This document shows, one piece after another, positions 45,761 through 56,906 of a stretch of DNA of 64,000 bases. This stretch comes from Posidonia oceanica (Eukaryota > Streptophyta > Magnoliopsida > Alismatales > Posidoniaceae). Within the stretch, counting starts at the first letter, position 1; every line of letters starts with the position of its first letter. Location of the stretch: NCBI GenBank assembly GCA_037176725.1, contig JAZBRS010000014.1, positions 75,064,501-75,128,500 on the forward strand, read 5' to 3'. The position numbers and the translations under genes are program-made. The notes under the pieces were generated by a model. That model made no database searches. It saw only the letters and a list, made by a program, of their open reading frames with translations, and was not told where the DNA came from.

Positions 45761-47148
45761 TCTCCGTTGTGGATATGGGGTTTTTGTGAGCGAGGTGAAG
45801 AAGATGAAGGATGGATGGGAGGTTTAGGGAAGAAGAAGGCTTCTTTTGGCTCCCTCTTTTGCTCGCTTTATCTTCTCTTTCTTGAGGTCCCCCTTCTTTG
45901 TATCCGACTCCGTCACTCCACGTGTGATGGAATCGGTGTGATCGCCACTCTCGGTTCGCTTTTGCCGGTCCTCGAGACGTCTTTGGGGAGATGTAGTGTG
46001 GTTGCGGGTTCAACTACCTTGGGACAACGCTAGCATTGCCCAAGGGTGCCCGTGCTTGGTAAGCTCTTTCTTCCTTCTTCCTCCTTGTATGACAAACGTT
46101 AGCAAAGCAGAACAAACAAGACAATATAAAAATGGATCAATATGTGTAGTAATCTATCCAGAGTTAGTAGAAATGAAAATAAAGAAAACGTAGTGAGATA
46201 CGTACCCGAGGGGTTTGATCCCCCCGGTTGCAAATGAAAGAGATGTATGCCTAGTTAAAAGTATATGAACTTGAAATAAAAATACTTGATTATACTATGG
46301 AATTAAACATGTAATATCAGAAATAAAAAATGGGAAATGAACGAAATAGAGTCTCCTCTGTCTATGCATAAGGTGCAAACCGTGTTGGCATGAAACCAAC
46401 AACGACAAAAGGATTCTTAAGCTTCTTCTAAGACTCTCCTTCTTTCAAAAACTCTCTTCTCTCTTTCAATTCTTAAGGACCTCACTTCTCTAAGATTTTT
46501 TATCTCAAGAGCATGTGAGTTCCCAAAGTTTCTTAGCTTCTTTTCTCTCTCAAAATTCCAGCCTTCAATTCAGTAGGGATACCCCTGCTTTTATAGAAGC
46601 AAGGGAGGAACAAAAAAGGACACAAATGCCAAGTTTTCAGAGTTTCCTGTTTCAGAAGTGTTATACACTGGAAAACCAGCGTATAACGTTATAAGTGAGA
46701 GAACTCGCGTATAACGACCTCCAATTAAGGAGTCCTTAAAGTGCGATTAAACTTGGCTTTGATGGCTTTGACTGGTCAACAGGTTCCAAAGAAGGCAAAA
46801 ACATGATTTTTGGATTAGGCCAAATAAGGAAAGCTTTGGCTGACTGAGTTGCCACGTTGGACGCTGGAAAGCCAGCGGCCAATGTTAGCCGCTGGAAAAC
46901 CAGCGGCCAACGTTGTGCGTTGACAATCCAGCAGACAACACCCTTAATCTGTTTGACTTCCAAATTTGGTCAGGACGTGAAGAACACTCAGGTTGCCAAC
47001 ATTTGGGGCTTAGAAAGGTATAGCATTTTGGACTTGAGAGGAACATTTGGCTCAAGTGAGATTCAGAAATGGGTGGAGGGCCTCTAAGAGCGACCTAATG
47101 CAAGAGACTATCCGAACATGAAGAGAGTGCCAAAACGGGGTATCTACA
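45760..47148 (-). mobile_element. 3' LTR of element M (minus strand), left border approximate
   Basis: On the minus strand it starts TGTAGATACCCCGTTTTGGC at 47148, preceded by a polypurine tract. The low-coordinate end is somewhere between about 45750 and 46000 and no flank duplication was found. It contains palindromic words: TATAACGTTATA at 46683-46694, and CGTTGGACGC plus AGCGGCC...GCCGCT at 46855-46916. It is shorter than the other Tat-type LTRs and lacks their hairpin block, so it is a different family. Confidence 0.7.
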
Positions 47149-47163
47149 GATTGCCCCTCCTTG
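47149..47163 (-). other. Polypurine tract of element M
   Basis: On the minus strand CAAGGAGGGGCAATC precedes the LTR start. It parallels the tract of element E at 32297-32311. Confidence 0.75.
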
Positions 47164-48109
47164 AAGATGGCTTCGGCACGAAGCTATCTACAAGGTGAGA
47201 CGATACCCCCGTGTGGCGCTACCTGGGGGTCCTAAATGAAAACCAATGCCTGCTGCCACCAGACTTGGACGGGACACAAAGAGGGTCGGCTAAAGAAACA
47301 CGGCCAAGGGGATTGCCTAAGGGGAACAAACAAACGACATGCCACGGGGAAGACCCGTGGGGGTCAAGCTAAAGGACACTGCCGCGGGGATGGCCCGTGG
47401 GGGTCAAACTAAAAGACATGCTATGGGGATGGCCCACAGGGGTCAAACTAAAAGGATGGATAGCTAATGATTCCGACGACCACTCATTGCGAATGCAGTA
47501 CGATGCAAATGCAGTACAATGCGCTATGCATGGATGCGTGTTGACGAGAATGCAAAAGGGGTCATGATATGCAATGCATGACCCTAGGTAATGAGGTTCC
47601 TCCATCATCGCAGGCTTTAATTTGTATACCGGGTTGGCTTAGGAATTTTTCTCATCACCCAAGGCAAACTGACACATGCGTGAATGCAATTTGTCATGAT
47701 TAGGTGCCCTTTCCTCGAGTGTAGCCTACACCCTCCCAAGGGACCGTTGTCTCATGATACGCGGGTTGGTGAGCGAGAGGTCCATGATGCTCCCAGGCAA
47801 AAGGGGAAATGATCTCTTCTCTGTCGACCGCGTTGGCTCTATTCGCCACAATTAGGTGTCCTTTCATCGAATGTTGCCTACATTCTCGACAGAGACCGTC
47901 ATCTCGTGACCCGGAATCAATGAACGATGAGTCCATCGATACCGTTGGCGTTATTCGTCAGAATCAAGTGTCCTTTCATTGAATGTTGCCTACATTCTCG
48001 ATGGGGACCATCATCTTCTGACCCGGGAGTTAGTGAACAGAGGGTTCACTAATACCGTTGGCTTTGCTTTGTTGACCCGGTCATGCTCCGGGGTTCTTTC
48101 TGCTGATTG

Positions 48110-48545
48110 ATTTTGCTTTGTTTGTCTGGTTGTACTCCGGGGTTGCTTTGTTTGTCCGGTCATACTCCGGGGTTTGCTTTATTTGTCTGGTTGTGCTCCG
48201 AGGTTTGCTTTATTTGTCCGGTTGTGCTCTGGGGCTTGCTTTGTTAGTCCGGTCATGCTCCGAGGCTTTGCTTTATTTGTCCGGTTGTGCCCCGGGGCTT
48301 GCTTTATTTGTCCGGTTGTGCTCCGAGGTGTGCTTTATTTGTCCAGTTGTGCTCTGGGGCTTGCTTTGTTTGTCCGGTCATGCTCCGGGGTTTGCTTTAT
48401 TTGTCCGGTTGTGCTCCGGGGCTTGCTTTATTTGTCCGGTTGTGCTCTAGGGCTTGCTTTGTTTGTCCGGTTGTGCTCTGGGGCTTGCTTTGTTTGTTCG
48501 GTTGTGCTCCGGGGCTTGCTTTGTTTGTCCGGTTGTGCTCCGAGG
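48110..48545. repeat. 31-bp tandem array
   Basis: About 14 copies of TTGCTTTGTTTGTCCGGTTG followed by TGCTCCGGGGC, with small changes. Open frames through it (48118-48754) are repeat artefacts. Confidence 0.9.
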
Positions 48546-48554
48546 TACCTACTT

Positions 48555-49065
48555 TTGATTGGTTTGCTTTGTTATCCCGGTTATGCTTCGGGGATCTTTG
48601 CTTTGGTATTCCGGTTATGCTCTGGGGATCCTTGCTTTGGTGTCCCGGTTATGCTCCGGGGATCTTTACTTTGGTGTCCCGGTTATGCTCTGGGGATCTT
48701 TCCTTGGTAGGTTTGCTTTGTTATCCCGATTGTGCTCTGGGGATCCTTGCTTGATTGATTTGCTTCGTTATCCCAGTTGTGCTCCGGGGATCTTTCCTTG
48801 ATTGGTTTGCTTTGTTATCCCGGTTGTGCTCCGGGGATCTTTGCTTTGGTGTCCCGGTTATGCTCCGGGGATCTTTGCTTTGGTGTCCCAGTTATGCTCT
48901 GGGGATCTTTCCTTGGTAGGTTTGCTTTGTTATCCCGGTTGTGCTTTGGGGATCCTTGCTTGATTGATTTGCTTTGTTATCCCGGTTGTGCTCCGGGGAT
49001 CTTTCCTTGATTGGTTTGCTTTGTTATCTCAGTTGTGCTCCGGGGATCTTTGCTTTGGTTTGCCG
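48555..49065. repeat. Compound array of 34- to 50-bp units
   Basis: About 12 units ending CCCGGTTATGCTCCGGGGAT or its TTGTGCT form, with spacers CTTTGCTTTGGTGT or CTTTCCTTGATTGGTTTGC alternating. The core is related to the neighbouring 31-bp array, so both probably descend from one unit. Confidence 0.85.
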
Positions 49066-49102
49066 AGGGGATTACCCAAAGGAGGCAGAAATAAAAAAAA
49101 CC

Positions 49103-49400
49103 TGACATGCCTAGGGGAAGACCCAAGGGAGTCGAAAATAAAAACTTGACGTGCCTAGGGGAAGACCCGAGGGAGTCGAAAATAAAACTTGACGTGCCTA
49201 GGGGAAGACCCGAGGGAGTCGAAAATAAAACTTGACGTGCCTAGGGGAAGACCCGAGGGAGTCGAAAATAAAAACTTGACATGCCTAGGGGAAGACCCGA
49301 GGGAGTCGAAAATAAAAACTTGACATGCCTAGGGGAAGACCCAAGGGAGTCGAAAATAAAAACTTGACATGCCTAGGGGAAGACCCAAGGGAGTCGAAAA
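49103..49400. repeat. 43/44-bp tandem array, 7 copies
   Basis: Units begin TGACATGCCTAGGGGAAG at 49103, 49147, 49190, 49233, 49277, 49321 and 49365. Copies are nearly identical, which suggests recent expansion. Confidence 0.93.
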
Positions 49401-49481
49401 GGATACTTTTGACTTAGCTTGCTTTGTTGACCCGGTTGTGCTCCAGGGTTCTTCTTTTCTGCTCTCAATTTTGCTTTGACT

Positions 49482-49676
49482 CGTTGGACGCTTGATTGTT
49501 AGTGTTCAACGTTGGACGCTTGAAGCATCGTGGCTAACGTTGGACGGCATTACGGCCGCGTATAACGTCGCGAGACAGGCTGCTGTCTTTCTTGTTTGGG
49601 CACCACCGCTTTGGTAGTAAATTCCCAAATTTCCTTAGGTTTCCATTCCGAATGAAGGCTCCATAGCCTATATTAG
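49482..49676 (+). promoter_or_regulatory. Putative promoter of antisense PMD-like gene 1
   Basis: A cluster of the palindromic word family (CGTTGGACGC at 49482, CAACGTTGGACGC at 49508, CTAACGTTGGACG at 49534, GCGTATAACGTCGCG at 49559) is followed by a TATA-like TATATTAG at 49669-49676, 88 bp before the ATG at 49764. The same layout precedes the other two antisense genes. Confidence 0.5.
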
Positions 49677-49763
49677 ACCTCCTCTTGGCTTGAATCTGGT
49701 AGTTCAAACGTTTATCTTCCTTCCCTTATTTATTTTTGCTTGCTAGGGCTTGTGCTTCTCTTC

Positions 49764-51114
49764 ATGGATTTGAGTGATATCCCACGTCATGCTTTCTAGG
49801 TGGCCGTCTTCTCCTCTCCTTCTGACTTAGCACAGCTCCGGCTAGAGGCCATACCCAACCATTTGACGAACCTGTTGGTGCATGAGAAGGTACTCCCTGT
49901 TTTCATCTTTTCCGCATACTCCCATTCTCGTACTTCTGCTGATATTTCTTTACTTTATAACCCCTATCTTCTGCCAATAATGATCGGGACTCGAAAGCCT
50001 ATCAGTTGGACTGGGTTCAACAATTCCGCTCTTGGGCTTTGAAGAAGTACCGAGAACGCTTGGAGGAGGCTGGTCTCTGTCAGGCCTTTCGCCAGCTACG
50101 GTAGCCTGTTGACTGGAAGGTGCTCTTCGGCCTCTACAGGCTGTGGAACCCCTTGACTCATACGTTCTTTTCTTCTTCTAGGGAATTGACCATTCTCTTG
50201 GAGGAGGTGAGCGCCCTCCTAAATATTCAACATGCCGATGCATCCATTTACTGCAGGGATGCCTACCTTCTGCCAATCGGGGTGGTAGGTTCTTTCTCTC
50301 TCTTAAAGCGCATCTTCGGCTTCGTTGTTGTGCCGGAGGACCTGGTGCTGGATGGTTGCATCAAACTCTCCTCTTTGTGGAAATTTTTCTGGAAACAGCG
50401 CGACAGCATCCGCTCTGAGGCTTCTTGCTTGGAATGCGTCTTCATTCTGATCGGGGGACTGGTGCTCTTCCCAAATGAAGCTCTGACTATTAGTGCCTAC
50501 CATGCCGAGCTCATGTGCATCTGTGTGCGCAACCCAGAGAAGTGTTTGAGTTAGTCTGTTTTGGCTTTCACCATCCGGGGCTTATCCAGTGCCTGCCTCG
50601 GGGGGCCATTCTTTGGCTCACCGTTCCTAGTTCTGTGCTGGCTGGAGGAGCACTTTCTTCTACTTGCTTTTGATGCTAGCCTTCCCTTGGAGGAGTTCAT
50701 TCGCCGCCTATGCACCTGTGAGGTCAAATCCCAGATGGATTCCTTCAGTCCCCCTCGTCTTTCAGGATAGTATCTGACTCGGAGTATTTCCTGACGCTAA
50801 TTGGGGCAACTGAGTTTGTGAGGTACAACTCTCAGCACTGCTTCTCAATGCTGGGTACTCCTCGGACTATACCTCCCTTGCCGCGCTTCTCTGATATGAT
50901 TCTCCCATGCTTGAGGGACACTCCTGGGGACATCATCCAGGTCTTCTATCAGGCTGGTACTTGGGACGGGAAGGGGCAAAATCGAGTCCTTTCTGCATGG
51001 GAGAACTCGAGTGCGGACCGTGAAGCCATTTCTCTTGCAACTTATGACGCTTGGTACGAGGGCGTGCGTCCTAAATTGTTTATTGAATTTCCTTCAAAAA
51101 GACAGAAGATGTAG
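49764..51114 (+). pseudogene. PMD-like antisense gene 1 of element M
   Basis: It lies antisense to the retroelement, between pol and the 3' LTR. Exon 1 runs 49764-49889 (MDLSDIPRHAF, a TAG at 49797, then a segment ending NHLTNLLVHEK). Intron 49890-50005 has GT...AG borders. Exon 2 runs from 50006. After the splice it reads LDWVQQFRSWALKKYRERL, then LWNPLTHTFFSSSRELTIL with EEVSALLNI, the plant-mobile-domain-type hallmark (Trp, THTF, E-x-T-x-x-LEDV). It ends FVRYNSQHCFSMLG through FIEFPSKRQKM. In-frame TAGs at 50102, 50552 and 50768 and a one-base shift near 50760-50790 break it. The exon-intron plan matches gene 3. Proteins of this type occur as extra ORFs in Tat-lineage retrotransposons, and their function there is unknown. 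Confidence 0.7.
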
Positions 51115-51253
51115 TTAGAAATGTATCACTTATCATCAATAAAATTTATCTCGTCTCTATGGTCTTTTTTGAATGAATCTGTATGAGTTGAAATGAGAAT
51201 ATCAGAATTCAGAACACTTCCCTGAACTTAAAGCATTGTACGCCCAACATGGA

Positions 51254-51397
51254 GCGTCCAACGATATATGTTGGAAACCCAACGGCTAACGTTTTAACCC
51301 GTAAAACGTTGAATGCTAGCATTCACGCGTATAACATCATTTCTTCCCGAGGCGTTGGACGCTAGGCTTCACGCGTACAACGTTAAAAGGTATAAAA
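51254..51397 (+). promoter_or_regulatory. Putative promoter of antisense PMD-like gene 2
   Basis: Word cluster: GCGTCCAACG 51254, GGCTAACGTTTT about 51284, ACGCGTATAAC about 51326, GCGTTGGACGC 51352-51362, and CGCGTACAACGTT about 51373. A TATAAAA box follows at 51391-51397, 99 bp before the ATG at 51496. Confidence 0.55.
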
Positions 51398-51495
51398 CCC
51401 TCGTCCTACGCCACAGGTGGCCATCTGATTTCTTCCTCCCTTCTTCTCCGGCGACAGCAGCTACTCCGGTGGTCTTCCTCCTCACTCCAGCGGGC

Positions 51496-54400
51496 ATGGA
51501 GAGGCGTATCTCCCAGTTCTACATGAGGGCAGCGAAGCGGGCAAGAATCGGGCCCTCCCCCTTCGGCGAGGCAGTGGCGGAAGCGGCGGTTGGGGCCGTT
51601 GCTGCGCGGGAGACGGTGGCAGGGGTGGTGGGAAGCCCCAGCGAGGGCGTGGCATGCGGCGGCGTGGCCGTGGCAGCGAGCTCGGTGGCTGCAGGGGCTG
51701 GTTTGGCGGCTGCTGCACCTGGGCCTGCGGCTACTGTGCCCGGGCTGGCTGCGGTGGTGGCTGTGGAGGCCGGGGTGGGTGTGGCAGGCACGGTGGAGGC
51801 TGGTGGTGCCGTGGCGATGCCCGAGGCGACATCCAGTGGCGATGCTGAGGCTGGGGGAGCGGAGACGGGGGCTGCCGTGAGTGGTTTTGCGGAGACCGAG
51901 GCGGTGGTTGGCGACGACGTCGTGGAGGCAAAGGCAACGGCCAGCGAGGCCACCGTGGGGGAGAGCTCTGGTTCCGGGGAGGTCAGAGAGACAACGGTGG
52001 AGGTGGTCTCCGGTGCGAGCACTTCCTTCAGCTTGGAGGATTCCGAGGAGACAGTCTCAGAGGCGAGGCCTGAGGTCAGCCCAGACGAGGCGGGGCCCTC
52101 GGAGGTGCCCGAGGTGAGGCCAGTTGACCCCCTCCTTGCGCAGTTCGGCGTGGACGACAGCTGGTGGCGAAACATGGTGGACTTCATCCGACGGGAGGCA
52201 GAGGGCGTCGCGAGGGATCCCCCGGACTACTGGCGAGAGCAGATCCCTAGAGACGAGGTGCAGGCCTCGGGACCGCGTAGGGACACGTCCCGATCAGAGT
52301 ACGCCACTGCCACACTGGCTTCCACGGGGTAGGTATACATTTTTCATTCTTTTCTCCTTATTTTGTTCAATTATTTCATCCTGACTGATAATTTTCCTGC
52401 TTGCTTGTAGAGTCGAGCATCGGCCGTGACCTACTGCTACTGGGGTCAGGTTCGGCAGTCCTACGCTTTGTTGGCTTCTTTCCAGCAGGAGCGTCTGGAT
52501 CGGATGGGATTTGGGCATTTCTTGTCAATCCCGGACTTTCCCCTCCGTCAGATGTTTCTGGAGGCGGTTGCAGAGCGGTGGAGCTTTCGGACGAGCTCTA
52601 TCGTTACTCGGGCGGGTGAGTTTGTCCTCTCTCTTGAGAACATGGCGCGGTTGACTGGTCTCCGGGTTACAGGCAGACCAGTGACAAGGAGGGTGCGCCC
52701 GAGCTACTCAGTTTTGGCGTAGGAGCTCGTTGGACGCCAGTTAGCCATGAGCGGGGAGCAGCTTGTGGTGATCACTTCCGCGGTTCGCTGGGTGAGTGAG
52801 CTGGCAGAGATAGTTGACGGACCAGGTGTGGAGGCTGACTAACAGCTGCGGGCCTTCCTCCTGGTGCTATTCGGGGAGGTGCTCTTCTCGCACTCCTCCT
52901 CGAAGCTCTCGGCGTGGTTCCTTCTCCTTCTGGCGGACCTGGAGCATGTGGGAGAGTACGCCTAGGGTGCGGCGAGCTTGGCACACCTGTACTCCACCCT
53001 ATTCTGCTTCACCGACGGTAGTTCTCGCCAGCTGGGCGGGAACCTGCCTTTCCTTCAGGTAAATCTGCATATTTAAGCTTGTATTGAACATTATATTCTT
53101 GCTAACAGCTTTCTTGTTTCGCGTGCAGATGTGGGCGTGGGACCACTTTGCCTTTCTACTCCCTACCCCTCCTCCGGTTCCTCCTACCGGTGTCCCCTTT
53201 CCCCGGGGACTATTTTGGGCTGCTACTGAGTAGGCCCTCGAGCCTGCTGATGACAACTGCTATGTCGGTTGTCTACTTTTTGAGCTCCTTGTCCCGGCTC
53301 AGGTAACTTGCTTCTTTTAATTTCAGCTTCTGTTTATCTGTTTATGCTGCTTGCTGACATGTATCGCTCTTTTCAGGTGGTTTGGCGTCCCTATGCTGAG
53401 GGAGAGCATGCGGACGTCCCCGAGATTGCCCGTGATTGGGCCATTTTCGACCGGGACGTATGGATTTACTGTTGGAACCACTACCATTTCCAGTAGGTTA
53501 GCAGGGCGGTATGACAGCTAGGGCGCCGGTAGGCTCGGCCTTCACCTCCTTCTCACCGAGTTTGGTGAGAGACACGCGGCGGGGGCAGCTGTGCTCGCCA
53601 CTAGGTGGACGTCTACGGCCCACAGCTCCTGGACTGGGCCCGTCGTGGTTCCCTCGCTCCAACGGATGCGACAGAGGAGGACGAGGTGGACTGGGCTGCG
53701 TGGATAGACCGGGAGTTTTCCTCTTTAATGATCTTCCACCGGTCCCACTTCCTTGGGCGTGAGAACCTTCCTTTGGGGGACACAGACCCTGGGGAGGCGG
53801 TGGTTTCCCGTGCAGCCTTGTTGGAGGAGGTTCAGTCTTCTCGCGCACAGCTAGAGATAGTGGTGAGCTTTTGAATTTCATTTGGTATATTCTTAATTCA
53901 ATCTGGCTGACTGGCTTTCTTTCTTTTGCAGCTCAAGGCGGCCGATGAGCGGGCTCAGCAGGAGCGCCATTTGACCCAGCAGCTCTCCGCTCTGATTGGG
54001 GAGATTGACCGTCTACGAGCCTCTTCCTCTCAGGTATTTTTTTGCAAGTAGCTTTTGTAGTTTGGCTATGAATTGCAACTAACTTGAATCTTCCTTTTCA
54101 GCCTTCGACTAGCAACGCTCCACCTCCAGACCGCTCAGAGGAGAACTCCCATCTCCAGGAGAAGGTAAATATGCTTTCATTTTGTTTCTGCTTTTGAAAT
54201 CCCCTTGGTCCTAACGCCATTGCTTGCAGGTCGCTTATCTAGAGGGCGAGCTGAGGGAGCGGGCTGGTGCCTTCATAGCCGCCAACTCTATCAGGAGGTT
54301 AGAGGAGCTAGAGGGGACAGTCGCTGCTAGGAGTGCTCGGATCTAGGAGCTGGAGCAGCAGGTGGCTGATAGGGACACTGAGATTGCCCAGTCTCAGGCG

Positions 54401-54739
54401 GTATGATTTGATTTGGTGCTTCTTTATGTCATATATGTCCTTACTTGTATCTGACATTTGGATTGTTTCCCTCCTCAGAGCATGGCGGGGATTATCTCCC
54501 AGCTTGAGTTCGAGTTGGGGCACTACCAGAGGTTTGCCTTCACAGCTAGTGTTAGGCTCGGGGTGCCTGTTCCTCCTGTGTCGAGCCGCCGGTCGGGTAG
54601 CCACCACTCTCGGTCCGTTTTTAGGGCCCCATCAGGCGTTTCGGTTCGACAGTCGCCTCGTCCCCCTACTGCCCCTTCTCCGACTCTTGCTCCAGCTCCA
54701 GCTCCGGCTCCTGAGGGTGAGGGACAGAGTGCTCCCTAG
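51496..54739 (+). pseudogene. PMD-like antisense gene 2 of element M, eight exons with coiled-coil tail
   Basis: Exons: 51496-52332, 52411-53058, 53129-53302, 53377-53862, 53932-54033, 54102-54164, 54230-54400, 54479-54739. All introns are GT...AG, 65-81 bp, phase 0, and most exons end CAG. Exon 1 is an Ala/Val/Glu/Gly-rich low-complexity region. Exon 2 carries the PMD-like block VAERWSFRTSSIV then FVLSLENMARLTGLRVTGR. Exons 4-7 are Glu/Arg/Leu/Gln rich and look like a coiled coil (LLEEVQSSRAQLEIV, ERHLTQQLSALIGEIDRL, LEQQVADRDTEIAQSQ). The last exon is Pro/Ser rich. About 914 codons in total. Stops: TAG at 52330, 52720, 52963, 53231, 53494, 53530, 53602 and 54344; TAA at 52840; TGA at 53512 and 53566. 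The splice sites survive although the frame is dead. The listed ATG is preferred over 51313 because it lies downstream of the TATA box. Confidence 0.72.
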
Positions 54740-55220
54740 CTTTTGTACTTCAGGGGTATGCCCCGGTGACTTTGTAGAACAATTGTATATTTTGAAATGA
54801 TATATATTTCTGCACACTCAGTAAACTTGTCAAATACTTCTTTTAAATTACCTTTCTCAAAGCTAAAGTGAGCCTAAGTGACCAATATGATAAAATAATG
54901 GCCCTTAATTCAAATTAACTTGAAACCAGCATATTCAAGTGAAATAGTATGTAAATGACATAGTTATAAGGAAAGATTTCACCTGAAAGCTTAAGAATTG
55001 AATTTTAAAGTCGTCGTCGCCTTAACGAGCCATTAACTTGATGAAACAAGCAACTAGAGATTCCGACTGGCCCGGATGTCCAAAAATTATGAAACCAACG
55101 CTCGCATGTGTATTTCAACTTAGTTAAACCTCTGGAATGGGCAAAACGGGCGCATGCAACTCAATCATGGCTCAGGGGGCGATCCAGCCAAGTTCAGTGA
55201 CTTAAGTCACAGATAAAACT
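54740..55220. other. Spacer between antisense genes 2 and 3
   Basis: Probable 3' end of gene 2 (GTACTTCAGGGGTATGCCCC, then AT-rich) and upstream DNA of gene 3. No ORF of interest. Confidence 0.4.
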
Positions 55221-55470
55221 TTATACGCCTCATCTGCTGCGGCCAACGTTATCCGCTTCAACTTCTGCGTCCAATGTCGGTAGCTGCTCTAAATGTTATA
55301 CGCCTCAAATAGTGCGGCTAACGTTGGACGCGAACCGTCTCACGTCGAACGAAGCGAGCCCAGAAACTTTTCTTTCCTTTCCTGTTCTTGGCTAATCTTT
55401 CGGAATGCTTGCGAAATTTTCTCAATGTCTGCGTGAAAGATTTCCGACGATCCTCCTGTGCTTATAAAAG
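55221..55470 (+). promoter_or_regulatory. Putative promoter of antisense PMD-like gene 3
   Basis: Word cluster: TTATACGCC 55221, GCGGCCAACGTTATCCGC 55239-55256 (near palindrome), GCGTCCAATGTCGG about 55267, TGTTATACGCC about 55294, and GCGGCTAACGTTGGACGCG 55314-55332. A TATAAAAG box follows at 55463-55470, 97 bp before the ATG at 55567. Confidence 0.55.
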
Positions 55471-55566
55471 CTTGGCCACCCCTTTGATTTTCATGCATAC
55501 TTGCTCCTTTTTCTCTCTACTGATTTTTGCTTATTTTTGCTTCTTTCTTCCCTCTCTTTTGCTTTC

Positions 55567-56906
55567 ATGGCTTCTAGCTCAATCCCCAATGTCTTCATGC
55601 ACAACAAGAAGGGGGTCGTAAAACCTTTGGAAGAGATTGAAGGGCATATGATGTCCCTTATCAAGACGGGGAAGGTATGATCTTCTTCATTGGTCCCTTC
55701 ACACTCCTTTGTTCCTCATGCTTCTGAATTTCTTTGCAGGAAATCCTCAATTTCACTAAGACACCTTGCTTTGACAATGATTTCCCCTACTACTCCACTT
55801 GGGTGAACGATTTTGTGCTCTGGTCTCAAGAGAGGAAATCTGTTTTGGCCCGTACGTGCTTTGATGGACTTCTGGATTTGTTGGGCACAAACTTGGACTG
55901 GCCTCTGCTTCACGCCTCATGCGCCTTCTAGAGTCCTGAGACTCATACTTTCTTCTTTGGGGGTTGTGAGGCGACAATCCTAGTAGAGGATGTTCACGGC
56001 TTGCTTGGTGTAACTCAGATTGGTGCGGCCCGGCTAGATATTGACTTCCCATTGCCGTATGGAACAGCAGATATGCAAACATATATAGACCGTATCTTCA
56101 CCCTTTCGCCTACCTTCCCAGTGATCAGAGGTTGCAGACTCAACTTGGTGCATTTGTACTTCAGCTTCCGGCGGATTGAGGAATCTGCCTCTCAGGATCA
56201 GCTGTTGGTGTGTCTGCATTTACTGATTGGGGGCCTCACGTTATTTGTCACCAAGGATTTCTCCTTGGATGTCTATCATGCTGAGTTCCTGATAGGCCTT
56301 ACTGAGCATTTCTGGCGCTCTCCTTCAGTGGCCATTCTTGCTGCTACATATCTTGGCCTGACCAGCGTTTCCACCGGAGGGGATTTTGTAGGCTCTCATT
56401 TCCTTCTTTTCAAGTGGCTGCAGGTCCATTTCCCGAGACTTAGGCCCGTGAAGACAGATTTGATTGAGGAAAGGGTTTGCTCTTTGTCTGCTGCCCCTAT
56501 TGACATTTCCGCGCCTTCCACGTCCCTTTTTCATAAGCAACAGGCACGAGATTCTTCAGTTGAGTTGGAGCTGATAGGGCCCACCCACTTTGTAGTGTAC
56601 AACTCCCATCATTGCTTTGAGATGGTGGGGCAGAAGAAAGGGGTGCCGCCTCGGTTGAGCTTTATTCCTCGTATTTGGGTTCGGGAGCGTAGTCTTCCAT
56701 CTAATGCAGTAATGGTGTACTACATTCGGGCTCTCTGGTCGTCTCTGGACCACCATGATGATTCAGAGGGGCCATCAACTGCTCCTTGCTGCCTACCACG
56801 AGAGGATGTGCATTGGAAGTGGTATTCAAAGCTACTGCCCAAGCCCGAGGAGTGGGTTGAAGCGACGGGCGTGCTGCGCAGAAAAAGGAAGAAGATGGTT
56901 AGATAG
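55567..56906 (+). pseudogene. PMD-like antisense gene 3 of element M, a single premature stop
   Basis: Exon 1 runs 55567-55674 (36 codons, MASSSIPNVFMHNKKG onward). Intron 55675-55739 is GT...CAG. Exon 2 runs 55740-56906 in one frame, ending MVR-TAG. It reads YYSTWVNDFVLWSQERKSV, then after a TAG at 55929 SPETHTFFFGGCEATILVED with VHGLLGV, the PMD-type signature. Further on are RLNLVHLYFSFRRIEESAS, GLTLFVTKDFSLDVYHAEF, and a C-terminus with HFVVYNSHHCFEMVG (matched by gene 1) and a basic end RRKRKKMVR. The stop falls where the signature has Trp. This is the best preserved of the three, about 424 codons. No catalytic motif is recognised. Confidence 0.75.

Larger units (their letters stand above)
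47164..49440 (-). other. 3' UTR of element M, filled with four repeat types
   Basis: Non-coding region between the polypurine tract and the antisense genes. 47164-47690 is unique-looking, with a few CACGGGGA(T/A)GGCCCGTGGGGGTC phrases near 47340-47450. 47700-48060 has three diverged copies of a roughly 110-bp unit (AGGTGTCCTTTCATCGAATG type). 48110-49400 holds the three arrays listed separately. No ORF here is a gene. Confidence 0.7.

Noticed and set aside
48118..49010. Gly/Leu/Cys-rich ORFs of up to 178 codons
   Set aside because: They are translations of the 31- to 50-bp tandem arrays.
51482..52187. Minus-strand Ala/Ser/Thr/Pro-rich ORF of 222 codons
   Set aside because: It is the shadow of the low-complexity first exon of antisense gene 2, which has the promoter, splice donor and downstream exons.
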